Shown piece by piece: positions 25,201 to 38,229 of a stretch of 64,000 bases of DNA. The stretch comes from Welwitschia mirabilis (lineage: Eukaryota; Gnetophyta; Gnetopsida; Welwitschiales), in the NCBI GenBank assembly GCA_051453625.1, contig JBOZIK010000001.1, positions 95,469,348-95,533,347 of the forward strand. Direction: 5' to 3'. How positions within the stretch are numbered: position 1 is the first letter of the stretch; each line of letters opens with the position of its first letter. The position numbers and the translations under genes were made by a program. The notes beneath the pieces are model-generated. The model had not been told where the DNA came from and did no database searches. It worked only from the letters and a program-made list of their open reading frames with translations.

Positions 25201-26350
25201 TAAAAGATTATTGGCTAAATTGGTAGGATACTTTAAGATCACTTGAAGTATGCAATTGAAGGAAGTATTATCAGACTGTTACCTTTAGGACAACCTTAGG
25301 ATATACTCCCTTCCAACTAGATGTACTCCCTTCCAACTAGTCTATGTAAAATAATGTGTACTCCATGTAGAAATTGATTTTAGGTTTTTAAAATCTGTTA
25401 CCACCCTCAATNNNNNNNNNNNNNNNNNNNNNNNNNNNNNNNNNNNNNNNNNNNNNNNNNNNNNNNNNNNNNNNNNNNNNNNNNNNNNNNNNNNNNNNNN
25501 NNNNNNNNNNNNNNNNNNNNNNNNNNNNNNNNNNNNNNNNNNNNNNNNNNNNNNNNNNNNNNNNNNNNNNNNNNNNNNNNNNNNNNNNNNNNNNNNNNNN
25601 NNNNNNNNNNNNNNNNNNNNNNNNNNNNNNNNNNNNNNNNNNNNNNNNNNNNNNNNNNNNNNNNNNNNNNNNNNNNNNNNNNNNNNNNNNNNNNNNNNNN
25701 NNNNNNNNNNNNNNNNNNNNNNNNNNNNNNNNNNNNNNNNNNNNNNNNNNNNNNNNNNNNNNNNNNNNNNNNNNNNNNNNNNNNNNNNNNNNNNNNNNNN
25801 NNNNNNNNNNNNNNNNNNNNNNNNNNNNNNNNNNNNNNNNNNNNNNNNNNNNNNNNNNATTGATTTTAGGTTTTTCAAATCTGTTACCACACTTAATTTG
25901 GAAAATGACCAAAATATCATAGAGAATAGGATGAATCAACTTTAAGAGTTAGAGGAGTTACATATGAGAGCCCTGCAAAGACAACTTCTACTTAAGAATT
26001 ACATGAATCATTATTTTAACAGAAATAATAGAGAATTGGATTTTTAACCTAGAGATCTAGTACTTTTTTTTTTTTTAATACTCTAAACTACATGTAGTGC
26101 ATAACAAGCTTGTATCCCAGTGATTAGAACCTTTATAAGTGAGGACACAACATAATCATGGGGCATTTCTTCTTTAAAAACCTAGAAAGGACAACACATT
26201 TACGGTTAATGGGCAGAGTCTTAAATTATTCCATCACAAAAGGACCATTGGTGAAAAATCCCACGTCGTGGAGAGGATTACTTTGGAAGAGGAACCTTCC
26301 ACAACACTTGGATAACCTTTTGGCATTATTTAACACCATAGGAATGCCTA
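22260..26350 (+). pseudogene. Ty3/gypsy pol (Tat/Athila-like), broken by many stops
   Basis: Domains in order are as follows. The retropepsin-like region is at about 22290-22560; VDLRESANLIP stands where this lineage has its D-L-G-A-S type active site, so the site is altered. RT runs about 23140-23830, beginning HKIYLEPNAKTT and including DHFPIPFLNEVIDR and SGNSFDQRL, with the catalytic box read as FMSD at 23678-23689. RNase H and connection run about 23900-24430 (GHAGYYRRFI). Integrase runs about 24880-25330 (HRIANSYYPQTN), with its C-terminal part across the gap to about 26080. A terminal tail (NTFTVNGQSLKLF) lies near 26190-26230. The order RT, RNase H, integrase marks gypsy. Many stops replace residues that are normally Gln or Trp. 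Confidence 0.8.
25412..25858. other. assembly gap (447 N), probably false
   Basis: The 39 bases before the gap (25373-25411) and after it (25859-25897) match at 36 positions. Both encode the same integrase C-terminal string (IDFRF, one variable residue, KSVTTLN). The coding sense continues normally after the second copy, so the two contigs probably overlap here. Confidence 0.85.
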
Positions 26351-28200
26351 CCTCTATTGCTTAAATAAATAAACATTCTACTTTATTGTATTTCCTATTT
26401 TAATAACATTGTTTTGATGGTAATGAAACAACTGTCAATAAAAGTCATAGGCTTACGCTTATGTTTTGTGTATCATGTATTCCTATCCTTCCTTTGATTA
26501 CAAGTTCAAAATAGTAAGTGATTATAATATGTAAAATGAGACTTATCCTTGTGTTTTATTTAACATATTTATAACATGACATACTTTCCAATACTACTAT
26601 CTAGAGATCTAGTGTTGTAGTTGTCTGATGGGTATTAGTACCCTTTCATTTGTAAATGAGTGAAATTTAGATTAAAAATCTAAGAAGAGGAAATCTAGGG
26701 TATGTCATGATGTTGAATTATCTACCAAGGGCATAGCAGTCTTTCATAACTTCATCCTATTCTGGGAAATGCATCTATTTAAAAAAAAAGCAAAAAAAAA
26801 AAAAGAAAAAAAGAGGTGAAGGGATGAATAAACTTAGGAATTATGCTATTTTAATGCATAAGTATTCACGTCCTGATCTTATCTTGATGCCCCTTTAATT
26901 ATCCTTCTTCATAGTAGATTTACTTCGTCCTATGCATTTCCATATATTGTTAGAAAAGTTAGGCCCAGTTGTGCTCTAATTTGATTAAGATTATCAGTAT
27001 GGTTTATTCATAGGATTTATTAAAAGGAAATTTCCCCCTGCATATAAACCATACATAGGCCTAGACCTATCTACTTATAGTGGTTCTAAGTTAAGGATAA
27101 ATCCTAGCCTGTGCCAATTACCCATACTTTATTATTCTTACTAAGTCTATGACAGAAGAAACTTACTCAAGAATCTCATCATGAATTTGTTTAGATTAGA
27201 AAATTTTACAAGAATTAAGGCCAGCCCTATGCTTTGATTTATCCTAGTCCAAATATCTCATAAGTAAGTCAGAGGGAGAGTTCACTTAATGGAAGACTAT
27301 TACTATGGACGACAAAAAGCTTGCCATTTCTTTAGGCTAATGTTATTTTGTAGTAAGACTTATACTCAGGCATACCGTAATGTCTATTTCATTTAAAAGA
27401 GGGCAAAAAGCATAAGCACAACACGTGTCATGCACAAAGGAAAACCCATCTCTAATGTGTAAAAGCCTCATTCTATTTTAATCTTCCTCTCTACAAAAGG
27501 TGAGCATGCTTAATTTTGAACTCCAACATTTCTTTTAACATCCCTTACCTTGCTTTTTACTGCTTCATTACTGGCATCCTCAGGACCTTAGTGACTTCTT
27601 GTGCCTAGTTTTCCACATCACATAAGGGTTCTTAGTAACATTATTTTCTTCTCCCTTTGTTCTTTTCATGTTACTTCTTCTATATTATTTGCTCTCAAAT
27701 ATTGAGGAGTCCTCATGGTAAATCAAGAATTTAATCTTTCCTTAACCTCTAAACATTGATTTCATAGGATTCATCATTGACTCCCTCATGATGATGCCCC
27801 TGCAAGATACCCTGACTTTGTTGTAGATGGTTTCTCCATGTCATAAGTATGCCATTATGATGTAATGACTTTTTAAGAAGGTGATGACATAATATATAAC
27901 ATTTTTGTAATTTTTCTATGTTTTGTACCTACTTTTTGCATTTAAGGTTTTAAAATTACACATTGCATAGTGAGATTATTGTTCCCATAGGATTTTCTAG
28001 CATAATTTTTAGTAGAAATAAGTTATGTAATTAATTAGAGTTTTACACAGGCAATTTCTTTGATTTTGAATTTCTCATAGATTTTCTTATCATACTTTCA
28101 TTGGATAATGCCTCTTGATTATAGTTCAATAAAGTAATATTAAAACTTATGATAGAAGTATGTGCAACATGTGTTTTGTTTTTGTGATTGTAAATAAGGG
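26351..28200 (+). other. 3' non-coding end of gypsy element and possible 3' LTR
   Basis: An A-rich run and purine tract (GAAAAAAAGAGGTGAAGGGA) end at 26824. They are followed by TGAATAAAC, so a 3' LTR may start at 26825. No 5' partner was found upstream, so this is unproven. Nothing coding was recognised. Confidence 0.35.
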
Positions 28201-30381
28201 AACTATTAAAACAACACCAATAATAGGAGAACTGATAAAGAGATGTTTAAAGCAATAAGAAGCTAAGGATGCTCGTTGGTCTAAGCTCTCTCCATCTCAA
28301 ATGAACTCAAACGTTTTACCATATAATAAGAAGTAAGTTTCTCAATAGGATGCGATAACTCATTTACCTAGAGTAGTCAAACCTCATTTATATACAACTA
28401 AACAAGGAATTTAAGCATTAATCAAGTTACCAAAAGTAGGTTTTTCATAGGATAAACTACTCAAATGAAGTTGCCATAACAGGCAAGTGAAGAAAAGGTC
28501 TAGATCATGCACTCAGAACTATCCTAATGGATGTCTAAAGATATGGCAAAATAACTTCAAACTAATTTTTGGTGTGAGTATAAGCACTAGACAAGAGGTA
28601 AAAGAAGCCAAAGGGCTAAATCATGCTTAAAAAAACTATAACATAAATAATAGAACCAATAATAGGAAGAATAAAAAATCCTTTCTGGTTGTGATAAATC
28701 TAAAGGAAAAAGCAAAATAATAGCCTACCAAAAAATTGGAATAACTTAAAGTAGGAAAACAATAATAAGTGTAGGTCCCAAATAAGTAAAATAAACCTAC
28801 TTTCCAAAAAGAATGACAAATTCAAACAAATTAAGAAAATCCCTAGCCCTTCACTCAATAGGCTTACTCAAAGTTCTGCAAATAAGGGAAAGTAATCAAC
28901 AACAAGGTGGGAAAGAAATATAGATCCACAAATGCCCAAGGGAAAGGATAATGTAGTGTAGATTAGAAGAGCTCATCGGCATAAAAAGATAGCTCATACA
29001 CTCTAATAGAGCTAACTAAAGGGTAAAGCTCTAGGAAAACAACTTCCATCATGTTTCCAACTTACGTAGAAAAGAGAAGCATAATAAGTAAGCTAAACAA
29101 GGTAAAAGAGAAAGTCCTACTCTAGGAATGGAACTGTAGAATCATGTCTAATAAAGAACAACACTCAAAACTAGCATAGCTCTCCTGTATACAGGTGGTA
29201 AAACTAGCTAAAGTAATAGCCCAGGATGTTGTACCTAAGTTATTCCTAAGCTACATGTTTTGACAAATTTTTCTTAACTTGGATAAAAACATTGGAAAGA
29301 CATAGTTGGATTTTTTTTCTTGATTGTGAGGGTACCTTCTCACTAAATGAGGTCAAGGTCTTTTATGGCAACATGGTAAGTCAAGGCATAGAGGTCTCAG
29401 TAATAGTGGTAGGAAAAAAGTTTGAAATAATCACAACTGTAATATTTAAAGCCACTAGACTCCCCACAGGATCATATAGGAAGATACTTAACAACTAGAG
29501 TTTGGCTTTAAGAAGTCATTTATTGAAATAGTACAAGAAGCATAGAATTCGTCTACCTAGTACTTCATAAAATGTAGTACAACTAACATACTATCATCTA
29601 CTAGCTCGTTGGAGGATAGTCTTACATATGCCAATCAGAAATGTTTTATGTACCTCCAATCACGTTGTTATCACTATGATCCATCTTAGTATATTTCTTT
29701 GTATCAAGATAGGAATACAAATAGACATCCCAAAATTTAGTTTAAATAGCATGGCTAAAGCTATTATAGGGGACAAAAATAATAATCAACCATGCCTCTA
29801 ACCTCATTTCCAAACTTGTACATCTAGAGGGTGTTCTAACTATTGACCTTAGAGAGTAATTAAGCTAGTACTTATTTTATAGATCATGTAGTAGATTGTT
29901 CTAGATGAAAGTAGAGTGTGGGAAGATGAGAAAAAAGTGAAAACAACCACAATAAAATCCACAACCCTTAGCAATAATGTAAAAAAAAAAAATCTTCAAA
30001 ACATAAGTTGGGCACTATAAGAAGTGGTGCAGAAATAGGAAAATATGAAGATAGCCTTCAACACTTTTGAACAACATATCTGAATGAAGTTATAAGCTAT
30101 TAAAACTACATCGGACTAGTTACTAGTATTGCAAATGATTTGAAACCTAAAGAAGATAGAGGGAACAACATACTTGGAGAGAAGACTAAGACTTACAGGA
30201 AGACACTCCATTTTTTAGTACAACTAGCTCAAGTAAAATAGACCTTTATGTTTTGATGTTTTTATTTTATTTTTAGCACTTAGGGAACATTAACTTTTAG
30301 CATTAAGACTTTATGCAATTTATGTAGATGCTACTTGTTATATTTTTGATAGGGCCTATTAAAGCCTTTTATGGAGGACAA
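28200..30381 (+). mobile_element. retroelement remnant with plant-transposon-like frame
   Basis: At 29270-29500 a plus-strand frame reads FFLDCEGTFSLNEVKVFYGN, then VSVIVVGKKFEI. This resembles the WxxFL...FYxN...VSVxGK pattern of the putative plant transposon protein family often found beside gypsy elements. The rest of the interval is stop-rich. It ends in a purine tract (ATGGAGGACAA) just before an LTR-like start at 30382. The family match is pattern-based only. Confidence 0.4.
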
Positions 30382-31329
30382 TGTGGAGTCTCAATTTAGC
30401 AAATATGATGACATAATTTTGGATATTATCACATATTGTTAGCATGGAATGCATTTGAAGTAAGATGTATTAGTGTGACTTGGTGTGTAGTCGGGCTTAC
30501 TAATATTATGTAAAGTTTATACTTGCACATAACTCAAATACTCTATGTTCTTCATTAGATGCTAGTAGAATAGGTACTCATTGATAATTTCATTACACAC
30601 TCTTCTGAAGAAGCATTTAATTTGTCATAAGTCTTCCCTAGAAGAGGAAGCTAATATTAATGATTATTCCTTTTAAAGATATTGTGTAAGCCCTTGTAAT
30701 AGCTAATTGCAGTTGAACTGTAGATTTCTGTACTACAGTAATGCTAACTTCCCCTTCACTAGCCTGTATGAGCTGATTTCACTTTTGAATGTAAGAGGAA
30801 TTCCATTCCTTCAATAACAATAGTATTTATTAATGTAACCTAAGACAAAGTTAGCTTTTTTCAGCCTCTATAATGGTGATAGCACTACAATATCTTATTA
30901 AAGCTCTGTAGTGTTAACCTTTAATTTATTCTTTTATGCATAATGCTAGCATAGCTATTATAATTTTTCTTTGTCTTTAATTTCTAAAATCAATTCAAGG
31001 TTGATATTTGCAGTACTTTAGTTTCTTTCTATAAAATCTCATAATTCTGAGTTTGGGAAGAAACACCCCCTTGAGAATTCTTAGATTAGCTTTATTGACC
31101 AAAATCTCTTAAGTTCATTTACATTCTCAAGTTTCTAGTTATTAGAGATAGGGCTTTGAACATCATCACTGAATCTTTATGACATTAAATCTACATTCAT
31201 TATAGTGTAGTTTTATTTACTACATCTCTGTTATTTTTCCATTTACTATAATCTTTGTTTACTGCATGTGTTTCTACACTATTCTTTTCTATTCTACAGA
31301 AGTAATACTTTGCATTAAATCCCAACACA
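30382..31329 (+). repeat. LTR-like block
   Basis: It begins TGTGGAGTCTCAATTTAGC directly after a polypurine-like tract, and a possible end CCCAACACA lies at 31329. This is the typical look of a 3' LTR. No partner copy or target duplication was found in the window, and the right edge is a guess. Confidence 0.4.
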
Positions 31330-31399
31330 ATATAATCCATGAGTGATTGCAGGTAAAATAAGAAGCATAAAAATAGATTGTAAATACCTCATTTACACC

Positions 31400-33000
31400 A
31401 ATAAAACATTCCATCCTAATTGTTGTTCACCTTTCTCGGATTGACTCATGGTTGAAATAAGCTCTCATAATAGTGCCCAATAATTTAGCGAATAAATTGC
31501 TAATCATAATGGGCCTATAGTTATTAAAATTTAACTTATATTCTTTCTTAAATAATGTAACAACTTTATCAATCATCCATTAGTTATCTAGTCCATTCTT
31601 AAGTCCATCATTAAACCTTTTTCATGTTTCTTTTCATACTAATGAATGATCCCATTTTAGTAATTCCATGTATAGTCCTTCTATTTGTGGTCTTTTTAGA
31701 AGTTAATTTATTAATTCCATACCTTACCTCATCTAAAATAATTTGTATTACATTCAAATTCATATGTTTGAATTTTTCATCCACTTCATGCTAAAAATGA
31801 TTTTATAAAAGGCTTAAACTTCTACAAAAGAGATATTATTAATTAAGAGTATATATTGAGAAATAAAATCCAAAAATTAGGTGAATACTCTTTAATAATA
31901 TTTAATAGATAATCTTTACATTCTTTTACAAATAACCTTTTCTAATTATGGACAAGCCTTTTATAGTTTTTAATCATATCCTCATTTTTATGATATTCTT
32001 TAATGGCTAACCTTGCTTGTAAGTGTTTTGCATCAAACCAAGGTTTCTTATGCATAGATCTCTTACAATTAGCTAGTTTTTATGCTGCATCTAGAATGGG
32101 TTTTTCCAATGTTATTCCTTTCTTTTTAATTTTCCACTGGTTTTATACCTCTTATTGGGAAGGTTATTTATGTTCTACAGTAACAATGCTAAATCAATTC
32201 TTATGCTACATCTTAAAGTAAACCCTTCCTTTAATCTTAAATTCCAAAATATGATGTAGTAATTTTGGCAATTGATCTCTGACTCTAAAATCATTGATAC
32301 ATAGAGGATTTTAGGATAGATTAAGCAATAGATCAACAGAAGAACATCCTTGTGGCTCAGAAAATGTAAGACCAATGCTATCAAGAAAGATTTTCATTCC
32401 ATTTACAACTATAAGGTCCAATCCTTCTTCCTATTTTATAAATTACTTCCCAATGAAATTTACTTAAACATCTAGTGAGAATATCTCCGATTCATTATTA
32501 TTTTGCTAGTAATCCTACCTATCCAACCATCCTTGATCATCTTACCATTATATGATATCAGCTTGCCTCAATCCAATCCTTGCATCGAAGTCATCACATA
32601 AAAATACCTTTCATTTATTTTAAATTTTTTTATGTTCTTTCCTAAAGATTAAAAAGGATATTTCTTTGACACCCTAGATCTATTATAATATGTTGCTTCT
32701 CATGGAGGAAAATAGAAAAACACATAGGAAATGTATTTTGCATAATCCTTAACCAAAGGAATTGCTTGTGCTCATAAACTTTCTTCATATTACCTAATCT
32801 ATCTAGCCCTTTTCTAGTGATATAAGATAAGCCTCTTCAAGGTCTTTGCTTCTTCTTCAATCTTTTACTTATCTTAAAGTTTTTAACTTCCTCCTCTTTC
32901 CAAGTTTCTACAAGCCTAAGAATAGAAAAGATTTTGAAATATCCAATAATATACAAGGATGTAACTTTTGCTACAAATCTTCCTTCAATGGTCAGAAATG
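31400..33000 (-). mobile_element. degenerate LINE (endonuclease and RT), minus strand
   Basis: Minus-strand reading gives an endonuclease string near 32605-32560 (CDDFDARIGLRQ, the conserved G-D-F-N-A-R-type block). A later endonuclease-like segment is at about 32384-32180 (FLSHKDVLLLIYCL). An RT string (NNYRPIMISNLFAKLLGTIM) follows near 31535-31460. The order endonuclease then RT without LTRs identifies a non-LTR retrotransposon. Stops and frameshifts are frequent. Element ends were not located. Confidence 0.65.
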
Positions 33001-34269
33001 CACAGTGCAAGAATTTAATTTCCTAGTGCTAAACCCTTTTCTTTATAATTACTTTATATCTATTTGTTAAAAATCAACTTTTCTTTCTTATCGAGCCTTA
33101 TTTACCTTCTCCCACTCTTTAACTTTTTCTGCAAGTTTCATTTTAGGGTTTATAACATGAACAAGGATGAGGTCTTATGCTAAGAATGATTTTAATAGTT
33201 AGATTAATGAAAAAAGGATCAAGCTGTAGTGCTGTTAAACATAGAAATTTAAAAATGGGGAAAAAATGCCAAAAATAATATTTAACAAAACTTTTGCAAA
33301 AATTGTTTAAAAAATGTGATAAAAGGGTGTTTGTAACAAATGAAAAGCTTCTCTTATCAATTAAAAAACATTACGAAGGATCTATACATGCCCAAATGTG
33401 CAAAATGATGGAAGAATGTCTACTCATAGGGTTGTAGGCTAATGGGTAAAGGTATGAAATGAGATTAAAGATTTCAATAATGTTTTTGATTTGGTTTTAT
33501 AGGTGATAAGGATAACTCAGATAGCATGGATTATCAGTGATTCAGAATAAGGGATTAAAGGGATATTTATCAACATCTTTAAGTCTTTTAGGGATTCTAC
33601 CCCATGTTAAAAACATGGTATATTACCCCCACTTCATGTGTTTATAGGATTTAAGATGTCTAAACACTACAAACCTATTTAGGGAATTCAAAAGAATTAA
33701 AACTTCCTACCAAGGGAGTTTGGAATCCTAGGATAGAAACATGACTTAAGTATGAGATGTTACAAGAGTTTTAAATGGGAATAGAGTCTATCTAGAATTA
33801 CATAAATTGGGATATGATCTTTTAAGAGACTTTTGGTTACTGAGGCATGACTTACAACACCAAATCATTGAGTATAACAATTTTATAGTCTACAATGTTG
33901 ATGATAGTAAAGATCAATAGGCAAATATAGAAGAAAAGTGATTTACTAATCATCAAGTTACTATTAATTCCATCAACAAAAATGCTTGATAGGAAAGTTA
34001 CAATAACTATTAAAGGAAGAAAAAAAAACATGATCAAATGAATGAACAAGAATTTCAGAGAATGATAAAATGATCTTTGATTTTCTCTTTCCTATGTCAT
34101 AGATGCATTAAAACACCTATGAACAAAAAGTTATGAAAGCAGGTAAATTGAAAAAACAATACTAGAGAGGCACTATGTATATAGAAATGCTAGATTAAAC
34201 TTGACATAAACACAGGGGTAATGCTAGATAAGCTAAAACAAAGAAAAGTTAAATTGGATGTTATTGGCT
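33001..34269. other. AT-rich, probably retroelement-derived, unassigned
   Basis: Only short broken frames are present, and none was matched to a domain. The copia RT remnant that begins at 34270 suggests that the 3' half could be its upstream pol region. Confidence 0.3.
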
Positions 34270-35150
34270 CAATTAATAAGTGAAAGGCTAGAGTTGAAAT
34301 TCAAGGATGTTCTAATAAAGAAGGCATAGATTACAATGAAATATTTGTTGCCATAGCTAAAATTTGTACTTTAAGATCACCTATATGCATAGCTAAGACA
34401 AATGGAATCTCTATCAAATGGATTCCCGCTTGCATTTCTAAATGCTAAACTTGAGGAATAAATGTGCCTACAACAAATTTCCAATTTTACTAAAAACCGA
34501 AAAAATAGATAGCTAGATTAAAAAGATCACATAGAATCCTAAACATGTTTCCCACTCATAGTACATTAAGATTAATACATCAAATCTCTTAGTATCCTTT
34601 AAGAGATCATAACAAACTACTTTATATGTCATCATAATAAAGAAAAGTAAATAAGTAGTCGTACTTGCTTTATATGTTAATGATATAATCATCAACAAGG
34701 AGATGCTAAACATGATACACTAAAAAAAAAAAGGAACAACTACGTAATAAATTTAAGATGTCAAACTTAAGATACTCATTACCTCGCATGGTATGAAATC
34801 ACATAATCTAATAAAATAAATGAAATATTCAAAAGAAAATATATAACAATATCATGAAAGAATTCTAAATTAGATAGTTCTAATTATGGAACTATACTGC
34901 TAGATTTAAGAAATAAGCTAAGAGGAGAAGATGCAAAGATAATTAATCCAACTTTGTCTGGAAAAATAATTAATAGGTCGATAATAAATAATAGAAGACT
35001 AATATAACTTAAAAAGTCAACCTAGTACCTAGATTTATGCAAAGACCATCCAGAGTTATTTGAATCTAGTGAGAGACTTACTAGAATACTTAGATGAATA
35101 AACAAGCCTAGTTTAAAATTCACCAATAGGCAAAGATCACATTTGTGGAT
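34270..35150 (+). pseudogene. copia RT/RNase H remnant
   Basis: The plus strand reads KARVEIQGCSNKEGIDYNEIF at 34285-34350, the conserved start of copia RT. It then gives LYVNDIII at about 34669-34690, the catalytic box with the first Asp changed to Asn. RNase H-like fragments run to about 35150. There are multiple stops and frameshifts, and no LTRs were found. Confidence 0.65.
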
Positions 35151-35239
35151 ACATTGATGTAATCTAAGAAGGGGACCTTAGCTCTGGAATTTCAACTTCA
35201 AGATTTGCAATCTATTATAAAGAAAATATCATATCTTGG

Positions 35240-36900
35240 TAAAATTGTAAATAGAAAACTCCAACCTTGTCATATGAATGTTGAGTATGAACTATGACAA
35301 AGCATATAAACAATACAAATAAAATAGCCAATAAATGTAAAAAGAAAAAAAAAAAGTTAGAGAACAACACACCAAGGAGAGAGACGACAATGTGACATGG
35401 AGATCCAAAGTGGAAAAAACCATAGAAATGTAAGATAGGACTATTTCTATCTTCAATAATGAAGATTACATATAAGGAAAGCGACCTTATGTAAGAAGCC
35501 TTTGCTTGATAGTTAATATCATGATCAAAGAATTTAAGCAGATACAAAGAAGCAATCTACTCCAAAACAAATTCCATGATCAACTTTTGAAACAAGCACT
35601 TTAAGTACACCACACATGTCCTTTATTTAATCTTATACTAAGGCATCCTACCAAGAACAAATCCTTACTTATAAAGATTTCATCTTAACATAAATATGGT
35701 TGAAAACTATAACATTAGAATGCAGAATAGGCCAAACTACATCAGTCTTCTACTTTATGGTAAATCCTTTAGCCTAGGATCATCTACCTTCCACTTAATT
35801 ACATAAAGACATCTATTTATCAAAAGCATACATTTGGAGGCTTATGAATTCTTATGTACTATTTTGTTGTAAGGAGTTTATTTCCCCCTTCATAATCATT
35901 TTTCATATATCAGTATCTAGATGATTTTCAACTTTTTGAAAAGCTTTAGACTTATCATTATTAATGAGCGAATCATAATAGAAAGAAGGAGAATACCTCT
36001 ATGAGGGGTTATGAGGGCATTAAGAACTTTTGAGTTGTTTTATGGGCATCATATCCTATCCTTCATCAGCTCTTTTAAGCTTAAGTGTTTCTACATAATC
36101 TTGCATTTTCATCATGACTGTTCTTTTGTTCATTAACATCATAGGGAAAATGAGATTAGGTGATCCTATATTTGATGAAGAGAAATGCGGCACTCTTGAA
36201 CTTCCATGTCTATAATAGATTTTTCATATGTTTTAGCTTCATCTTTCTTTCTTGCAAACATTAGTCCTCATTAAACAAAATATTTGTATGCCTAATGATA
36301 TCTTTTCAATAAGAACCCAAACCTTGAATCCTTTGTTATCACCATCATAACCCAAAAAAGCACATATTTTTTACTTTAAATGTTCCAGATCTTTCCTTTG
36401 TTTTCTAGCAAGGATTTGGTTATTTTAGTATATCATGTGACCTTTTAAAAACACTTCTATACTTTTGATTTGTTGAGCTTGATTAACAAAATTTTTGTAA
36501 GGTTCATGTAAGTCTCCCCTAAGATTCTGGTCTTTTTAATAGGTTTCTTTCTAATTTTCCACGCTTGTGTAAACAACCTTAGCTATTGAAGTATTAAAAT
36601 TGGCATAATTTTACATGACTTTATCATTGGGTTATGGTCAACCGTTATTGTAATGTTATGAATGTAAACATGATCAAAATCTTCAATATGAAAAGGATTA
36701 ATATGGTGGTGCCCCATCTTGTCCTGTTTTCTAAATGGTGCTTTTTATAGATGTAAAATCTCCCTCATTGCTGATTTACCTTTGAAAAGCCTATATTTGT
36801 ATCAACTTTTGAGAGCACTTGAAATTAACACTTCATCTATCTTAATAACTTATTCTGTATTTTTAAGATGTGGACATTTGTTTGGAGTGCCTATGGCATG
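35240..36900 (-). pseudogene. copia integrase/RT junction remnant, minus strand
   Basis: On the minus strand CAFLGYDGDNKGFKVW lies near 36365-36318, matching the end of the copia integrase domain (FxGY..xxKGYRxW). An RT N-terminal piece (MIMKGEINSLQQNST) follows near 35905-35860. The orientation is opposite to the 34270-35150 piece, so they are separate insertions. Confidence 0.55.
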
Positions 36901-38229
36901 ATGATGTTGAAGCTTCTCTTTGGTATTTAAGTAGATGATCGACCTGGGTAGTCTAGAAGCAATAATGAGAAATTGGAAGCAGTGAATGGATTTTGCTTCA
37001 AACATATATGTCATTACTTTTTAATTTTGTAGGATGATCATTAGAAAACCTCCCATAAAAGAGAAACAAATAAAAAGTTTTCATTCAAAGGGTTTCAGGT
37101 AGTATGAGCCCTTATTAAGGATTGAAATAAAACATGAAACCCTACGCTTCTAAGTAGTGGGAGAAAGATGAAATATCTAGTTGCATGCCTTTTGAAGAAT
37201 GAGTCAGTGATTTATAGGTAGTGGATTTGTTAGGGAAACCCACCAGAACCGCAAAAAGAGCAAGTCGGGCAATTGTCATTGTTTATAAGCTTGACCCTCC
37301 ATGATTTATCCATGACCAAGAGAAAGCTTAGATGAAATACAGTATTGTCCTCCATTTATTGTTCCCCAGGTGATGGCTAGTTAAATGGTTCTCCCTAGAT
37401 GATCTATCCATGGACGCAATAGGTTCAGACCAAGAAATGTCATCCTCTTTATCATTAAATTTTTCCTGTCCTTCTTTTGTTGGTGTTTAGAGGCGATGTC
37501 ACAATAATGAAGGTAGTGCTTCAAGTGACAATGTATTGAAAGGGCCATCAGACTTTGTTGTAGGCCATCTAAACCTATTAACATCTGTCAATAGTCAAAT
37601 TAAAGAGAATACTGCCATAAATGAAGTTGCAGAATGTCTTTAGAATCCACTCAAATCTCTTTCTTCCATAAATGAAAACGATAGTTCAATAGTAGACGTC
37701 AACATTGGGCCACTACTAGTGCTGGGGCTAGAGTTTCAAAGACCATGGACCAAGAGGAAGAGCATCAAATGTTATTGCCCAGGCAAAGCATGGGCCGTGG
37801 AAAAGAAGAAAATGTATCGCAAGCTGAAATGCTTATTGATGTAGACCCTCATCAAAGTGAAACACAATCCATACAAACCCCTACAACTATTGAATCTCAA
37901 ATAGATTATTAGGACTTGCGACTGTTATTTTGAAGAAAAGACAAACAACAAACATTCAATCTTAATACTACAATAAAGGTTAGATAAATCATAAAAGAGG
38001 AGACTAAGTAACAAACATAATCTCCAATGTTGCTCAATCTAATGCCATTTTAGACACTCAAAAAAAAGGCTTCCTTGGTTATCATCTAAATGACATATTC
38101 TGTGGGGGAATAAAATTTCATTGCTCACACCAAGAAAATAAAACAATAAATATGCAAAAACGACTCAGGCAACAAGAAGGGCAATCCAAAAAGCCAAATC
38201 AAATAGTCGGACACACGTGCCCAGCAGAC
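36901..38229. other. unassigned AT-rich region
   Basis: No protein domain was recognised on either strand. Short frames at 37381-37584 and 36719-36901 have no recognisable pattern. Confidence 0.35.

Noticed and set aside
22260-26350. Alternative genetic code with TAA/TAG read as Gln
   Set aside because: The host zinc-finger gene uses standard codons and a TAG/TAA-type stop. The relics also have Trp-to-stop changes, Cys-to-Tyr changes and frameshifts, so decay explains the stops better.
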